Below are positions 35,210-42,738 of a stretch of 64,000 bases of DNA, one piece after another. The DNA is from Candidatus Chloroploca asiatica. Lineage in GTDB: Bacteria; Chloroflexota; Chloroflexia; Chloroflexales; Chloroflexaceae. Under the pieces are notes generated by a model. The model searched no databases and was not told the origin of the DNA. It saw only the letters and a program-made list of their open reading frames with translations. Location of the stretch: positions 21,751 to 85,750 of the forward strand of contig NZ_LYXE01000069.1 in the NCBI RefSeq assembly GCF_002532075.1, written 5' to 3'. How positions within the stretch are numbered: position 1 is the first letter of the stretch; each line of letters opens with the position of its first letter. Position numbers and translations under genes: made by a program.

Positions 35210-35253
35210 CAAGCGCACTGCATTGTCATCGTTATCATACCGCAGTGCGCTTG
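35210..35253. terminator. Hairpin between convergent genes
   Basis: Perfect 12-base arms CAAGCGCACTGC (35210-35221) and complement (35242-35253) with a 20-base loop, between the M23 gene (+) and the TPR gene (-). Confidence 0.45.
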
Positions 35254-35256
35254 AGC

Positions 35257-36123
35257 TTACTGTCTGCCAGCGCGCCAGGCATCGGCAGCGTGACGACCAC
35301 GCGGGTCGATCTGCGTACTCTGCTCGAAATGGAGGCGGGCCTGCTCGGGCGCGTCAATGGCGTTGAGCAGCGTCCCCAGATAGAAATGGATGTCGGCACG
35401 TTGCGGGGCAGGACAAGCTGGCAACAAGGGCTCAATCAAGGTGAGCATCTGTCTGGCCTCTTGGCTGCGCTGCTGATTGAGTAAGAGACCTATCAGCGCA
35501 CAGCGCAAAGCGGCTTCATCGGGAGGCAATGGATGCACGGCTAGCCCTGAGCGCAAGAGCATTTCGATGGTTGCGATGGGTTTGCCCAGTTGTTCCTCGA
35601 TGCCGGCGAGTTGCAGATAGGCACTTGCCGAACGTGGATTAAGCTCAAGGGCCTGGGTTGCGGCCTGGCGTGCTTCGTGGAAGAGACCTGTATCGAGGAG
35701 CGCGGCGCTCAGCGTTGCGTGCAATTCGGGATGTGCAGGAAAGAGAGCGATCGCCCGCTGAAAGGCCATGATCGCGGCTTCGCTCTGGCCTCGTGCCAGC
35801 AAGGTCGCCCCTTGCAAGGCATATGCATCGGCCGAGTATGGATAGAGGCGTAGCAGCCATGCGAGCACCTGTTCGGCGCGTGCATAGCTGGCTGTCGTGA
35901 CGGCCTGGCGTGCCATCCCCAGGAGACTTAGGCGTAACACGAGATAGAGTACAAGGGCAAGGCCAATCAAGGCAGTGAGTAGGCTACCGCCAAGCAAGAC
36001 GTGGAAGAGGAGCACCACGAGCAAGAGCACCGCTTCGGGCACAAGCAAGAGTTGCTTGCCAAGCCAGTTGAAGGGTTGCCCGGTGGGGAGCGTGGGCCAC
36101 GATTTGCGAGCCTGTGATGACAT
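35257..36123 (-). CDS. Membrane-anchored TPR protein
   Basis: A 288-residue protein. Two adjacent hydrophobic segments (about residues 22-70, rich in Leu and Val) are followed by about five TPR-like repeats, for example ADAYALQGATLLARGQSEAAIMAFQRAIAL and a final EQARLHFEQSTQIDP. TPR domains mediate protein binding; the partner is unknown. The frame opens at 36279, but the ATG at 36123 has AAAGGAG at good spacing. A TATACT -10 lies at 36154-36159 on the minus strand. Confidence 0.75.
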   Translation of the reverse strand: MSSQARKSWPTLPTGQPFNWLGKQLLLVPEAVLLLVVLLFHVLLGGSLLTALIGLALVLYLVLRLSLLGMARQAVTTASYARAEQVLAWLLRLYPYSADAYALQGATLLARGQSEAAIMAFQRAIALFPAHPELHATLSAALLDTGLFHEARQAATQALELNPRSASAYLQLAGIEEQLGKPIATIEMLLRSGLAVHPLPPDEAALRCALIGLLLNQQRSQEARQMLTLIEPLLPACPAPQRADIHFYLGTLLNAIDAPEQARLHFEQSTQIDPRGRHAADAWRAGRQ

Positions 36124-36379
36124 TGATACTCCTTTGGGTGGGGCTTTGGATGTAGTATAGAAGACACCTGTGACATGTACGGTCACTCTTACCATTTCAG
36201 ATGGTAGCTTTTGGATGGTAGATGGCCGGGCAAGACCTTCCAAGGTGCGTTGGCCGCACGACCGATGCAGAGTGCTCAATTCTTATTGGTATCAGGTGCA
36301 ACAAGCCTGAGTGTTGCAGCGTCAAAGGGGTAGAAGCGGCAGATTGACCGCCTTGTGATCTGAGAAGGAGCAACTTATT
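36124..36379. other. Divergent intergenic region between TPR and PspC genes
   Basis: 256 bases without a convincing gene. It holds a minus-strand TATACT at 36154-36159 and a TACCAT/ATGGTA inverted pair at 36190-36206. Nothing else stands out. Confidence 0.4.
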
Positions 36380-36994
36380 ATGCAAGCGCGCCTTACCCGT
36401 AGCACCAGCGAGTCGATGGTGGCGGGGGTCTGCGGTGGTCTCGCTGAATACTTTGCCATTGACCCGGTGATTGTCCGGTTACTGTTTGTTGTCGTGACGC
36501 TAACGAGCGGCTTTGGCCTCCCGATCTATCTTGTCCTCTGGGTGATTATGCCCAAGGGTGCAGCGGCAACGGTTGCACAGAAGCAGCACCAGGCTTCAAC
36601 AACCTATGGCTACCTTGATGAGCAGCAACAGGTTCGAGGCACCATAGCGCGAGAGGTTCTGGTTGGGCAGCGCCAAGAGGGAGTGCGGACGCGGCTCGGG
36701 GGTGAGGCCGGTTTTGCGGCTGCACCTGATGCACCAGTCTACCGTTTTGACCCATACACAGGCCAGATGCTTGATCCTGATGCTCCGGTCGGTGCCGATC
36801 CTGCCCAGCCCTATGGTACCGATCTGGTGCCCGAGGGGGGGGCACGGCGCAAACGGAGTTGGCGTTTACTCGGAACCATTTTGCTGGGCATTGGGAGCTT
36901 GATCTTCCTTGAGCAACTGGGGATCAATATGTCCTTGATCTTCCCAGTGTTGTTGATCGTCGCAGGGGGGATGCTCCTCTTGCGCAAACGCTAG
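36380..36994 (+). CDS. PspC-domain membrane protein
   Basis: A 204-residue protein. Residues 1-60 form a PspC domain, with RLTRSTSESMVAGVCGGLAEYFAIDPVIVRLLFVV and a membrane helix ending VLWVIMPKG. A polar linker (about 60-155) leads to two C-terminal helices separated by a short turn (about 160-200). PspC-type proteins take part in envelope-stress responses. An AAGGAG site lies before the ATG. The gene stands alone and is followed by a strong terminator. Confidence 0.87.
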   Translation: MQARLTRSTSESMVAGVCGGLAEYFAIDPVIVRLLFVVVTLTSGFGLPIYLVLWVIMPKGAAATVAQKQHQASTTYGYLDEQQQVRGTIAREVLVGQRQEGVRTRLGGEAGFAAAPDAPVYRFDPYTGQMLDPDAPVGADPAQPYGTDLVPEGGARRKRSWRLLGTILLGIGSLIFLEQLGINMSLIFPVLLIVAGGMLLLRKR

Positions 36995-37008
36995 TTAAAA
37001 GGTGGCCT

Positions 37009-37063
37009 GAAGACACGACAAAGAACCGGCTAGCGCAACTAGCCGGTTCTTTGTCGCGTCTTC
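37009..37063. terminator. Bidirectional hairpin terminator
   Basis: Twenty-four-base arms (37009-37032 and 37040-37063) pair with one wobble around a seven-base loop, 15 bases after the PspC gene and just before the convergent patatin gene stop. Confidence 0.65.
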
Positions 37064-37076
37064 GGGTCGAGCGGCA

Positions 37077-38318
37077 TTACCTCACCTGATGGGCAGGCCG
37101 AGCAGGTTGTTGCTCGAGGCGCGTAATGAGGCGGTCGAGTTCAGCGAGGGTATGGGCCAGCCCGGCCGGAGCGCTATGGAGTGACCCATCGGCAGCGAGT
37201 GCCGCGTGGACATTGCGCACATCATTGCCCACTGAGGCAAGATTGCGCAAATCGTGGGTAATGCGTTTATTGCTGATCTGCACCCCGTGGCGTCCCATCA
37301 TTGCCTTGTAGTAGGTATAGTGCTCGTTGAGGTGGCGCGCGACCGTTTCATAGCCGTGTTGCGCGATCTTCAGGCGGGTATGATAGCGCATCGTGCTATC
37401 GCCAAACATCACCTGGTCATCACGGGTCGGCTCGATCAGCACAATATCGACCTCAGGATGGCGACGGCGCACCTGCTTCATATGGTAATGAAGACCAGCG
37501 TGGATGAAGGTACGGAAGACCTGGCTCCCCACGCGGTGAATACCCTCATCATTGAGCCCGGCACCGGGTTTATGGTTGTGGTTATCAAACGGCACCATTG
37601 GGTTGATACACACGATCAACTCGGCACCTGACTCGATGGCGACATCAAGGCTTGCGGTACCACGAATGCCCCCGTCAATATAGTAGTGATTATTGATCAA
37701 GACAGGGCGATAGAAGAGGGGGATGGCCGCAGAAGCACAGACCGCCTGCGAGATTGGGACATTGTGCAGGGGTGGTTTGCCAAAGACCGCACGTTCACCG
37801 GTATCGAGATCGGTCGCCACAATCGCGAGTTGATGGGGGAGATCGGCAAAGCGATTGCTTCGACCTGGCTGCGCGAGCGCGGAGCGCAGATACTTTTCGA
37901 GCATATGCGTATCATAGAGCCCGGTTGGCAAGCCAGAGGCGAGATACTCAACCGTATCGAGCAGCGTAAAGGTCTCACCTTCAGCCAGCATACGACGGAG
38001 CATCGTACCGATAGCCCCAGGCAACCGTTGGATCCGCTTGAACATCCCCGGCACATCGAGTGAAAAGAGATGCTGTGGTGCGAGTTGGTCAATGCCAAGC
38101 AGCGAACTATTGAGGACAGAGAGAAGCGTGCGAGGAGAGATATTATTCGCGAGACAAGACGCGATCAGCCCACCTGCACTGGTACCAACATAGATATCGA
38201 ACTCATTCACCGACACTTGATCAAGGAGTTGATCAATTGCGCACATCGCACCGATTTCGTACGCTGCCCCGGCGACTCCACCACCCGCCAGCACAAGGGC
38301 GGTCTTGCTGCGTTGCAT
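37077..38318 (-). CDS. Patatin-like phospholipase
   Basis: A 413-residue lipid acyl hydrolase of the patatin family. The oxyanion loop AGGGVAGAAYEIG (about 11-23), nucleophile GTSAGG with Ser about 47, and catalytic Asp in IDGGIRG (about 215) are all intact. A C-terminal helical region of about 190 residues follows. No signal peptide is seen, so it probably acts at the inner face of the membrane or on storage granules. The frame opens at 38375, but the ATG at 38318 gives the normal MQRSKTALVLAGGG start. The phaR gene ends 62 bases upstream of it on the same strand. Confidence 0.9.
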   Translation of the reverse strand: MQRSKTALVLAGGGVAGAAYEIGAMCAIDQLLDQVSVNEFDIYVGTSAGGLIASCLANNISPRTLLSVLNSSLLGIDQLAPQHLFSLDVPGMFKRIQRLPGAIGTMLRRMLAEGETFTLLDTVEYLASGLPTGLYDTHMLEKYLRSALAQPGRSNRFADLPHQLAIVATDLDTGERAVFGKPPLHNVPISQAVCASAAIPLFYRPVLINNHYYIDGGIRGTASLDVAIESGAELIVCINPMVPFDNHNHKPGAGLNDEGIHRVGSQVFRTFIHAGLHYHMKQVRRRHPEVDIVLIEPTRDDQVMFGDSTMRYHTRLKIAQHGYETVARHLNEHYTYYKAMMGRHGVQISNKRITHDLRNLASVGNDVRNVHAALAADGSLHSAPAGLAHTLAELDRLITRLEQQPARPAHQVR

Positions 38319-38380
38319 AGATGCCCCATCTAGGAATGTAGGTACGGCTCTGGGCCGCACCAGACGATGACCCAAACGAC

Positions 38381-38911
38381 TTAGACCTCGTGCTCGCGTT
38401 GATTTGCTAACTGCTCAATAATCAGAGAGAGCGCATCAACCTGTTCGTGTAAGCGAGCCACGTCATTGCGGCTCGGCATGGCATCAATAGAATTTTCGGC
38501 AGGTTGATTGAAATGATTTCCGGTCAACAAATGTCGCCAGCGCTGACTCTCTTCGGCGGTCAACGCCCCTGTAACCACCAGATAATCAATCCGACGTTCA
38601 ATTTCGCCATCAAGAACCTCGGCCCCGCCGAGCGACGTTGCGAGTGAACGTCGCAAACTAGAGATCGTATCGCCGCCAACCTGGATCAACCCGGTTAAGA
38701 GTTGGGTGGGCAGTTGGGTGCCATTGCGCCCACGCGACTGAAGTACCACTTGGGCCAGAATGACCGAAGTAATATCCTCGCCCGTCTCATTATCAAGTAC
38801 TCGGACAGGCTCGCCCTCTTGTACCAACTTGGCAATGCCATCAAGCGTAATGTACTGCTTGCGGTTGGTATGGTAAAGTTTGCGATTCGCGTATTTTTTT
38901 ATCACATTCAT
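38381..38911 (-). CDS. phaR: Polyhydroxyalkanoate synthesis regulator PhaR
   Basis: A 176-residue regulator. The N-terminal PHB/PHA accumulation regulator DNA-binding domain is clear in KKYANRKLYHTNRKQYITLDGIAKLVQEGEPVRVLDNETGEDITSVILAQVV. The rest is a helical tail that ends in a coiled-coil-like stretch LHEQVDALSLIIEQL. In other bacteria PhaR represses phasin genes and its own gene and is released when it binds PHA granules. Symmetric sites shared with the phasin promoter lie 37-51 bases upstream of this gene, fitting autoregulation. No PHA synthase gene is in the window. Confidence 0.9.
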   Translation of the reverse strand: MNVIKKYANRKLYHTNRKQYITLDGIAKLVQEGEPVRVLDNETGEDITSVILAQVVLQSRGRNGTQLPTQLLTGLIQVGGDTISSLRRSLATSLGGAEVLDGEIERRIDYLVVTGALTAEESQRWRHLLTGNHFNQPAENSIDAMPSRNDVARLHEQVDALSLIIEQLANQREHEV

Positions 38912-38943
38912 AGCACTCGGATCTCTTTCAGCGCGGTACGTCT

Positions 38944-38962
38944 ATTATAACACGCTGTGTCA
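38944..38962 (-). promoter_or_regulatory. phaR promoter -10 with overlapping PhaR-site candidate
   Basis: On the minus strand TGTTATAAT gives an extended -10 (TATAAT complement at 38944-38949). A 15-bp site TAACACG-C-TGTGTCA at 38948-38962 overlaps it and matches the two sites at the phasin promoter. Confidence 0.6.
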
Positions 38963-38990
38963 ATTCGTGTGCTTCAGCGTTGACGATACA

Positions 38991-39034
38991 GATGAGCGCA
39001 GCAAGTCGAACTGTATCGACCTGCTGCGCTCATC
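38991..39034 (-). terminator. Hairpin downstream of the phasin gene
   Basis: Nineteen-base arms (38991-39009 and 39016-39034) pair with one wobble around a six-base loop, 21 bases after the phasin stop on the minus strand. Confidence 0.6.
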
Positions 39035-39054
39035 AGCGCAGGGGGATGACAGGA

Positions 39055-39540
39055 CTATTCGTCGGCTTTGCCATCAGCAGCCTTGACCCCACGGGGCTTG
39101 TTGGCTGCCGGGGCCGGATCTGCACGTCGAAGTTCCTCGACGCGAGCGGCGAGTTGGGCGATCTTGGCGCTCAGTTCGTCAATATCGCGCTTGGAAGGGA
39201 TATTCATCCGGTTCAGCATCTGCTCGAGGCCCGTCTCCACCTGGGTGGACAGGTTCTGCACGCTGTTTTCGACCTGCACGGTTGGTGGTTGCGCGACCTG
39301 ACGGAATTTACCGACCGTCTCTTCGATCAGATGCTGCGCATCTTTCTGCGCGATCTCACCCCGCTCAACCAGGCGGTTCAGGAATTGCTCGGCTTCGTCA
39401 CGTGTCAGGGCAAAAGCCCCAAAGCCCGCCAGGATCATGCGGCGAACAACGTCAAAGATGGGCACCATCTGCTTTTCAGCTTCGGGCTGCTCTTCGATTT
39501 CGCGAACGTTAACCTCGACTTCATCAGGTGTTACGGCCAT
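39055..39540 (-). CDS. Phasin-family (PHA granule-associated) protein
   Basis: A 161-residue, mostly helical protein of the PhaI/PhaF-like phasin group. Residues about 25-90 include the membrane- or granule-binding helix VVRRMILAGFGAFALTRDEAEQFLNRLVERGEIAQKDAQHLIEE, typical of the family. A coiled-coil-like region (about 105-140) carries IDELSAKIAQLAARVEELR, followed by an Ala/Lys-rich tail. It probably coats PHA granules. A GGGAGG site precedes the ATG. A consensus promoter with operator-like palindromes lies about 110 bases upstream. Confidence 0.82.
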   Translation of the reverse strand: MAVTPDEVEVNVREIEEQPEAEKQMVPIFDVVRRMILAGFGAFALTRDEAEQFLNRLVERGEIAQKDAQHLIEETVGKFRQVAQPPTVQVENSVQNLSTQVETGLEQMLNRMNIPSKRDIDELSAKIAQLAARVEELRRADPAPAANKPRGVKAADGKADE

Positions 39541-39592
39541 GATTTTCCTCCCAATCTTCTGTGTCTATAAACAAGCCCTGCAACCTGTTGTA

Positions 39593-39605
39593 TGGTATCA
39601 TACCA
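39593..39605. promoter_or_regulatory. Palindrome TGGTAT-C-ATACCA in the phasin leader
   Basis: A 13-bp perfect palindrome 53 bases before the phasin start. On the minus strand it contains TGGTATGAT, which could also act as an extended -10. Confidence 0.35.
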
Positions 39606-39629
39606 CACTCATTTTTCGTTTGCAGACTT

Positions 39630-39680
39630 TAACGCACTGCGTTATAAACAGAGTATAACACACTGCGTCATGAGAGTCAA
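39630..39680 (-). promoter_or_regulatory. Phasin promoter with two PhaR-site candidates
   Basis: Minus strand TTGACT (39680-39675), a 17-base spacer and TATACT (39657-39652) form a near-consensus promoter. Site 1, TAACGCA-C-TGCGTTA, at 39630-39644 is a perfect 15-bp palindrome with one central base. Site 2, TAACACA-C-TGCGTCA, at 39656-39670 overlaps the spacer. The third related site lies at the phaR promoter. Confidence 0.75.
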
Positions 39681-41011
39681 GCCTGAAAAAGATGGAGGCC
39701 GATATCTTCACGGTAGGTACGTCCCGGAAAGGTGATGCGTTCGGCGTTGAGCAAGGCGCGTCCACGGGCGCCAGCGAGGGTCGCCCCCATCGCGACGACG
39801 GTAAGCACATGCCCCCCGGTGATCGTTGGCCGTCCGCTGGAACCAGAATGAGGGCCTGTAAATAAAGTTCCGAGGCCGCGGTGGGGCTGAGCGGGCGCAT
39901 ACTGTAGACCGGCGGGGTGGTGGGTCTGGTCATGAAAGACGAGGATGCCTTCATCAAGCTCGCTCAACCCGTCGATCGGTGCGCCGGGTGGGTAGTGATG
40001 AGGGTAGCCCATGGTCACAAGGGCCAGAGCGACACTTGCTTCGTCTTTCCAGTGGAGCGGGGCGATCTGGTCGAGGCGACGGGCAATGGTGGCCTCGATC
40101 AGTGGTTCGAGATCGTCTTCGAGGCGTGGCAAAACGGTCTGGGCTTCCATATCACGCAGGCTGCAGCGAAGACCGATGATGATCGGCCCCTTCTGGGTAA
40201 TAATCCCATCAATGCCGAGAAAGCCCCAGTAGGGGATCTGGTCGCGGGTGAGAGCGGCAACCAATGGTTGCATGATGCGGGTATGGAGGTAGTCGCCGAG
40301 TTTCTGGGCATAGGTAGAATTGCCAGTTGCGGCCCCCATCCCCGGTGCATGCGGGCTTGCTGGTTCTGGCCCGAGGTGATCATACGTGTGGACGGGCAAG
40401 AGGGGCACGGCGGTGCTGCCGTCGGTGAGTACCGTAAAGCTAAAGGTTGGCCCAGGCAGATAGCTTTCAATCACGACCCCGGCCTCTGGCCCGACGACCG
40501 GGCGATTGGCATAGCTTGCCCGGAGGCCTTCGAGCGCCGCGTAGCGGTCGGTATAGACGCCATCGCCATCTTCGGGGCGATCGGCTCTGATCACAACTGG
40601 CAGGGCGTGGGCGGCCAGATATTTTTCAGCCGTTGCCAGATCCTCACAGACGCGCCCAGCGGCGAGCGGCAACCCGTGGCGTTCGAGCAACGCACGGGCA
40701 AAGCAACGGCTTGTTTCGAGACGCGTTGCCCGTAGAGCCGGCCCACACACCCCGATATGCATCGCAACAACCTCATCAACCAACCCGGCTGCGAGGGCCG
40801 TCGTATCGGCTGGCACAATGAGGTCGATCGGTACGCCAAAAGCCCAGCGGGCGATCGCAACGGCATCGGTCGGCTCGAGCTCGACCACAGGCGCGAGCAA
40901 CGAGGCACCACCATTCCCTGGTGCAACCATCACCTCGGCGCTGGTATGGTGAAAGAGTTTCCAGACCAGGGCATGGGCGCGCCCATCGGATCCGAGTACC
41001 AGGATCTTCAC
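39677..41011 (-). CDS. purD: PurD-like (phosphoribosylamine-glycine ligase) protein, divergent
   Basis: A 444-residue ATP-grasp protein with the PurD layout: MKILVLGSDGRAHALVWKL at the start, an ATP-grasp core and a C-terminal domain with MGYPHHYPPG and GGHVLTVVAMG. PurD makes glycinamide ribonucleotide in purine synthesis. Several usually strict motifs differ: the ATP-loop K-ADGLAAGKGV reads RADRPEDGDGV, and the metal motif NARFGDPETQ reads LRCSLRDMEAQ. It may be a weak or repurposed enzyme, so the symbol is provisional. It starts with a GTG sharing its first base with the TAG stop of folD, so it is tightly coupled to one-carbon folate genes. Confidence 0.8.
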   Translation of the reverse strand: MKILVLGSDGRAHALVWKLFHHTSAEVMVAPGNGGASLLAPVVELEPTDAVAIARWAFGVPIDLIVPADTTALAAGLVDEVVAMHIGVCGPALRATRLETSRCFARALLERHGLPLAAGRVCEDLATAEKYLAAHALPVVIRADRPEDGDGVYTDRYAALEGLRASYANRPVVGPEAGVVIESYLPGPTFSFTVLTDGSTAVPLLPVHTYDHLGPEPASPHAPGMGAATGNSTYAQKLGDYLHTRIMQPLVAALTRDQIPYWGFLGIDGIITQKGPIIIGLRCSLRDMEAQTVLPRLEDDLEPLIEATIARRLDQIAPLHWKDEASVALALVTMGYPHHYPPGAPIDGLSELDEGILVFHDQTHHPAGLQYAPAQPHRGLGTLFTGPHSGSSGRPTITGGHVLTVVAMGATLAGARGRALLNAERITFPGRTYREDIGLHLFQA

Positions 41012-41868
41012 TATTGCACCAGCCGTGTACGCGCTGCCGTGATGATGTTTTTGATCAACATACTATTGGTCACAGGGCCGGTTCCACCGGGTACGGGTGT
41101 GATTGCACGTGCGCGTTCAGCGACACCGGCAAAGTCAACATCGCCAATCAACTGACCCTCTGCATCAACATTCGTGCCAAAGTCAACGACGACGGTACCG
41201 GGGCTGATCATTTCGGCGGTAATCAAGCGGGGCCGTCCTGCGGCAACACAAACGATCTCGCAGGTACGCAAGACGTCCCCAAGGTTGGTGGTACGAGAAT
41301 GGCAGATGGTAACGGTAGCATCAGCGGTAGTCAACAACTGGGCCATCGGGCGCCCAACCACCGGGCTACGCCCAACCACGGCAGCGCGTTTCCCGCGGAG
41401 TTCAATGCCATTGCGTCGCAGCAGTTCGATGCCTCCGGCGGGGGTATTGGGCACAATGCCGGGGCGACCCTGAGCGAGGAGACCGGCATTGATCGGATGG
41501 ACGCCGTCCACATCTTTGCGGTAATCAAGAGCCAGGATTGCGCTGGTGGTATCAAGATGAGGCGGGAGCGGCATCTGGATCATAATGCCATCCACTTCAT
41601 CGGCACTATTCAGGGTCGCAATAACCCGGAGAAGATCGTCCTGCGCGGCGTCGGCGGCGAGTTGTTCGAGGCGGAACGAAGCGCCCAGGGTATGACAGAG
41701 TTTGCTAATCGTACGGACATACCGTGATGAGGCAGGATCATTGCCGACCTGAATGACGGCCATCCCAGCGGGGCGACCGAGGCGGTGTTGCAGTTCGACA
41801 AGTTCCAGTTCTGCCTCCTGGCGCAATTCTTGCGCCAGGCTGCGTCCGTCCAGAATGATGGGGGTCAT
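41011..41868 (-). CDS. folD: FolD: methylene-THF dehydrogenase (cyclohydrolase residue absent)
   Basis: A 285-residue FolD-family protein that interconverts 5,10-methylene-THF and methenyl-THF with NAD(P). [51 protein letters not shown] and the [14 protein letters not shown] end are all intact. In the active-site helix the normal Y-x(3)-K motif reads YVRTI, so the catalytic lysine (Lys56 in the human enzyme) is Ile at residue 54. That lysine is needed for cyclohydrolase activity. An fchA cyclohydrolase gene lies nine bases upstream, so FolD is probably a dehydrogenase only and FchA does the next step. Confidence 0.93.
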   Translation of the reverse strand: MTPIILDGRSLAQELRQEAELELVELQHRLGRPAGMAVIQVGNDPASSRYVRTISKLCHTLGASFRLEQLAADAAQDDLLRVIATLNSADEVDGIMIQMPLPPHLDTTSAILALDYRKDVDGVHPINAGLLAQGRPGIVPNTPAGGIELLRRNGIELRGKRAAVVGRSPVVGRPMAQLLTTADATVTICHSRTTNLGDVLRTCEIVCVAAGRPRLITAEMISPGTVVVDFGTNVDAEGQLIGDVDFAGVAERARAITPVPGGTGPVTNSMLIKNIITAARTRLVQ

Positions 41869-41877
41869 GCCGTATCC

Positions 41878-42516
41878 TTATCCATTGATGCGATCGCGCA
41901 CAATTGCGACAATCTCCTCGGTCTTTTCATTGAGGTTTGCCACAAGGTCTTCAATGCTTGCCCGTGTTTCACGCACATACTGCTGGTCGTCGAGCCCCGC
42001 AAGGTTAATCTCGACATTGAGGATCGCGCTCTGAATCGTCGCTTTGGTAATCAGGATGGCGACGCCGATATCGCTGACTATTAGGCGCCCAACCTGTGGG
42101 GCTAGGGCGGTACAGAGCGGGATGAGCGCTGCTGCGGCCTGGGCTGTGCGCAAGGGGATGTCGGCGGCCTGACGGGTGACTTGCTGGATGGCGGCTCGGC
42201 GCACTGCGGCGTCGGCTTCGGTGGTACGGGGCAAACGATAGGCCGCCGAGAGCCGTTCGAAGACCTCGATATCCTGATCGGCGAGGTGTTGCAATTCACG
42301 CCGCAGGGTCTCGGCCCGGTCGTGGATACCACGCAGATCGTCTTCGAGTGCAGCGTACTGCGGTTTGCCAATGGTGAGGGCGCAGACCATGCTGATCAAG
42401 CCAGCGGCCATTGCCCCATTGAGGGCCGCAACGCTGCCCCCGCCCGGAGTGGGGGCGCGTGAGGCGAGGGTGTCAAGAAAGGTGCCAAGGGACTGGTGAT
42501 CCAATGAAGCTGTCAA
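41878..42516 (-). CDS. fchA: FchA-type methenyl-THF cyclohydrolase / cyclodeaminase
   Basis: A 212-residue helical protein of the formiminotransferase-cyclodeaminase C-terminal family, the group containing FchA methenyl-THF cyclohydrolases. Marks are SRAPTPGGGSVAALNGAMAAGLISMVCALT and the later TALAPQVGRLIVSDIGVA and NVEINLAGLDD segments. It should convert methenyl-THF to 10-formyl-THF. The start is TTG, with an AGGAGG site seven bases upstream that fixes it. It is first in the fchA-folD-purD-like operon. Histidine-degradation cyclodeaminase is a less likely reading because no formiminotransferase is fused or nearby. Confidence 0.87.
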   Translation of the reverse strand: MTASLDHQSLGTFLDTLASRAPTPGGGSVAALNGAMAAGLISMVCALTIGKPQYAALEDDLRGIHDRAETLRRELQHLADQDIEVFERLSAAYRLPRTTEADAAVRRAAIQQVTRQAADIPLRTAQAAAALIPLCTALAPQVGRLIVSDIGVAILITKATIQSAILNVEINLAGLDDQQYVRETRASIEDLVANLNEKTEEIVAIVRDRING

Positions 42517-42738
42517 TGTATGCCTCCTGTCAGATAGGCTCGTATGACCTGATACAATAGACGGGTATCCTGAGGCCGCACACCAGGTGCTGGTTGCTGC
42601 GGCAAGCTATGTTCGTGATGGATGAAGTTGATCACAGGCTGCGCTGCCGCGCCTCTGCACGTATTATAGCAGCCTGAAGGATCGACAAGTATGCTACACT
42701 TGCCGAGTAGCGATTGTTTTCTGGCCCAGAGGGAATGC

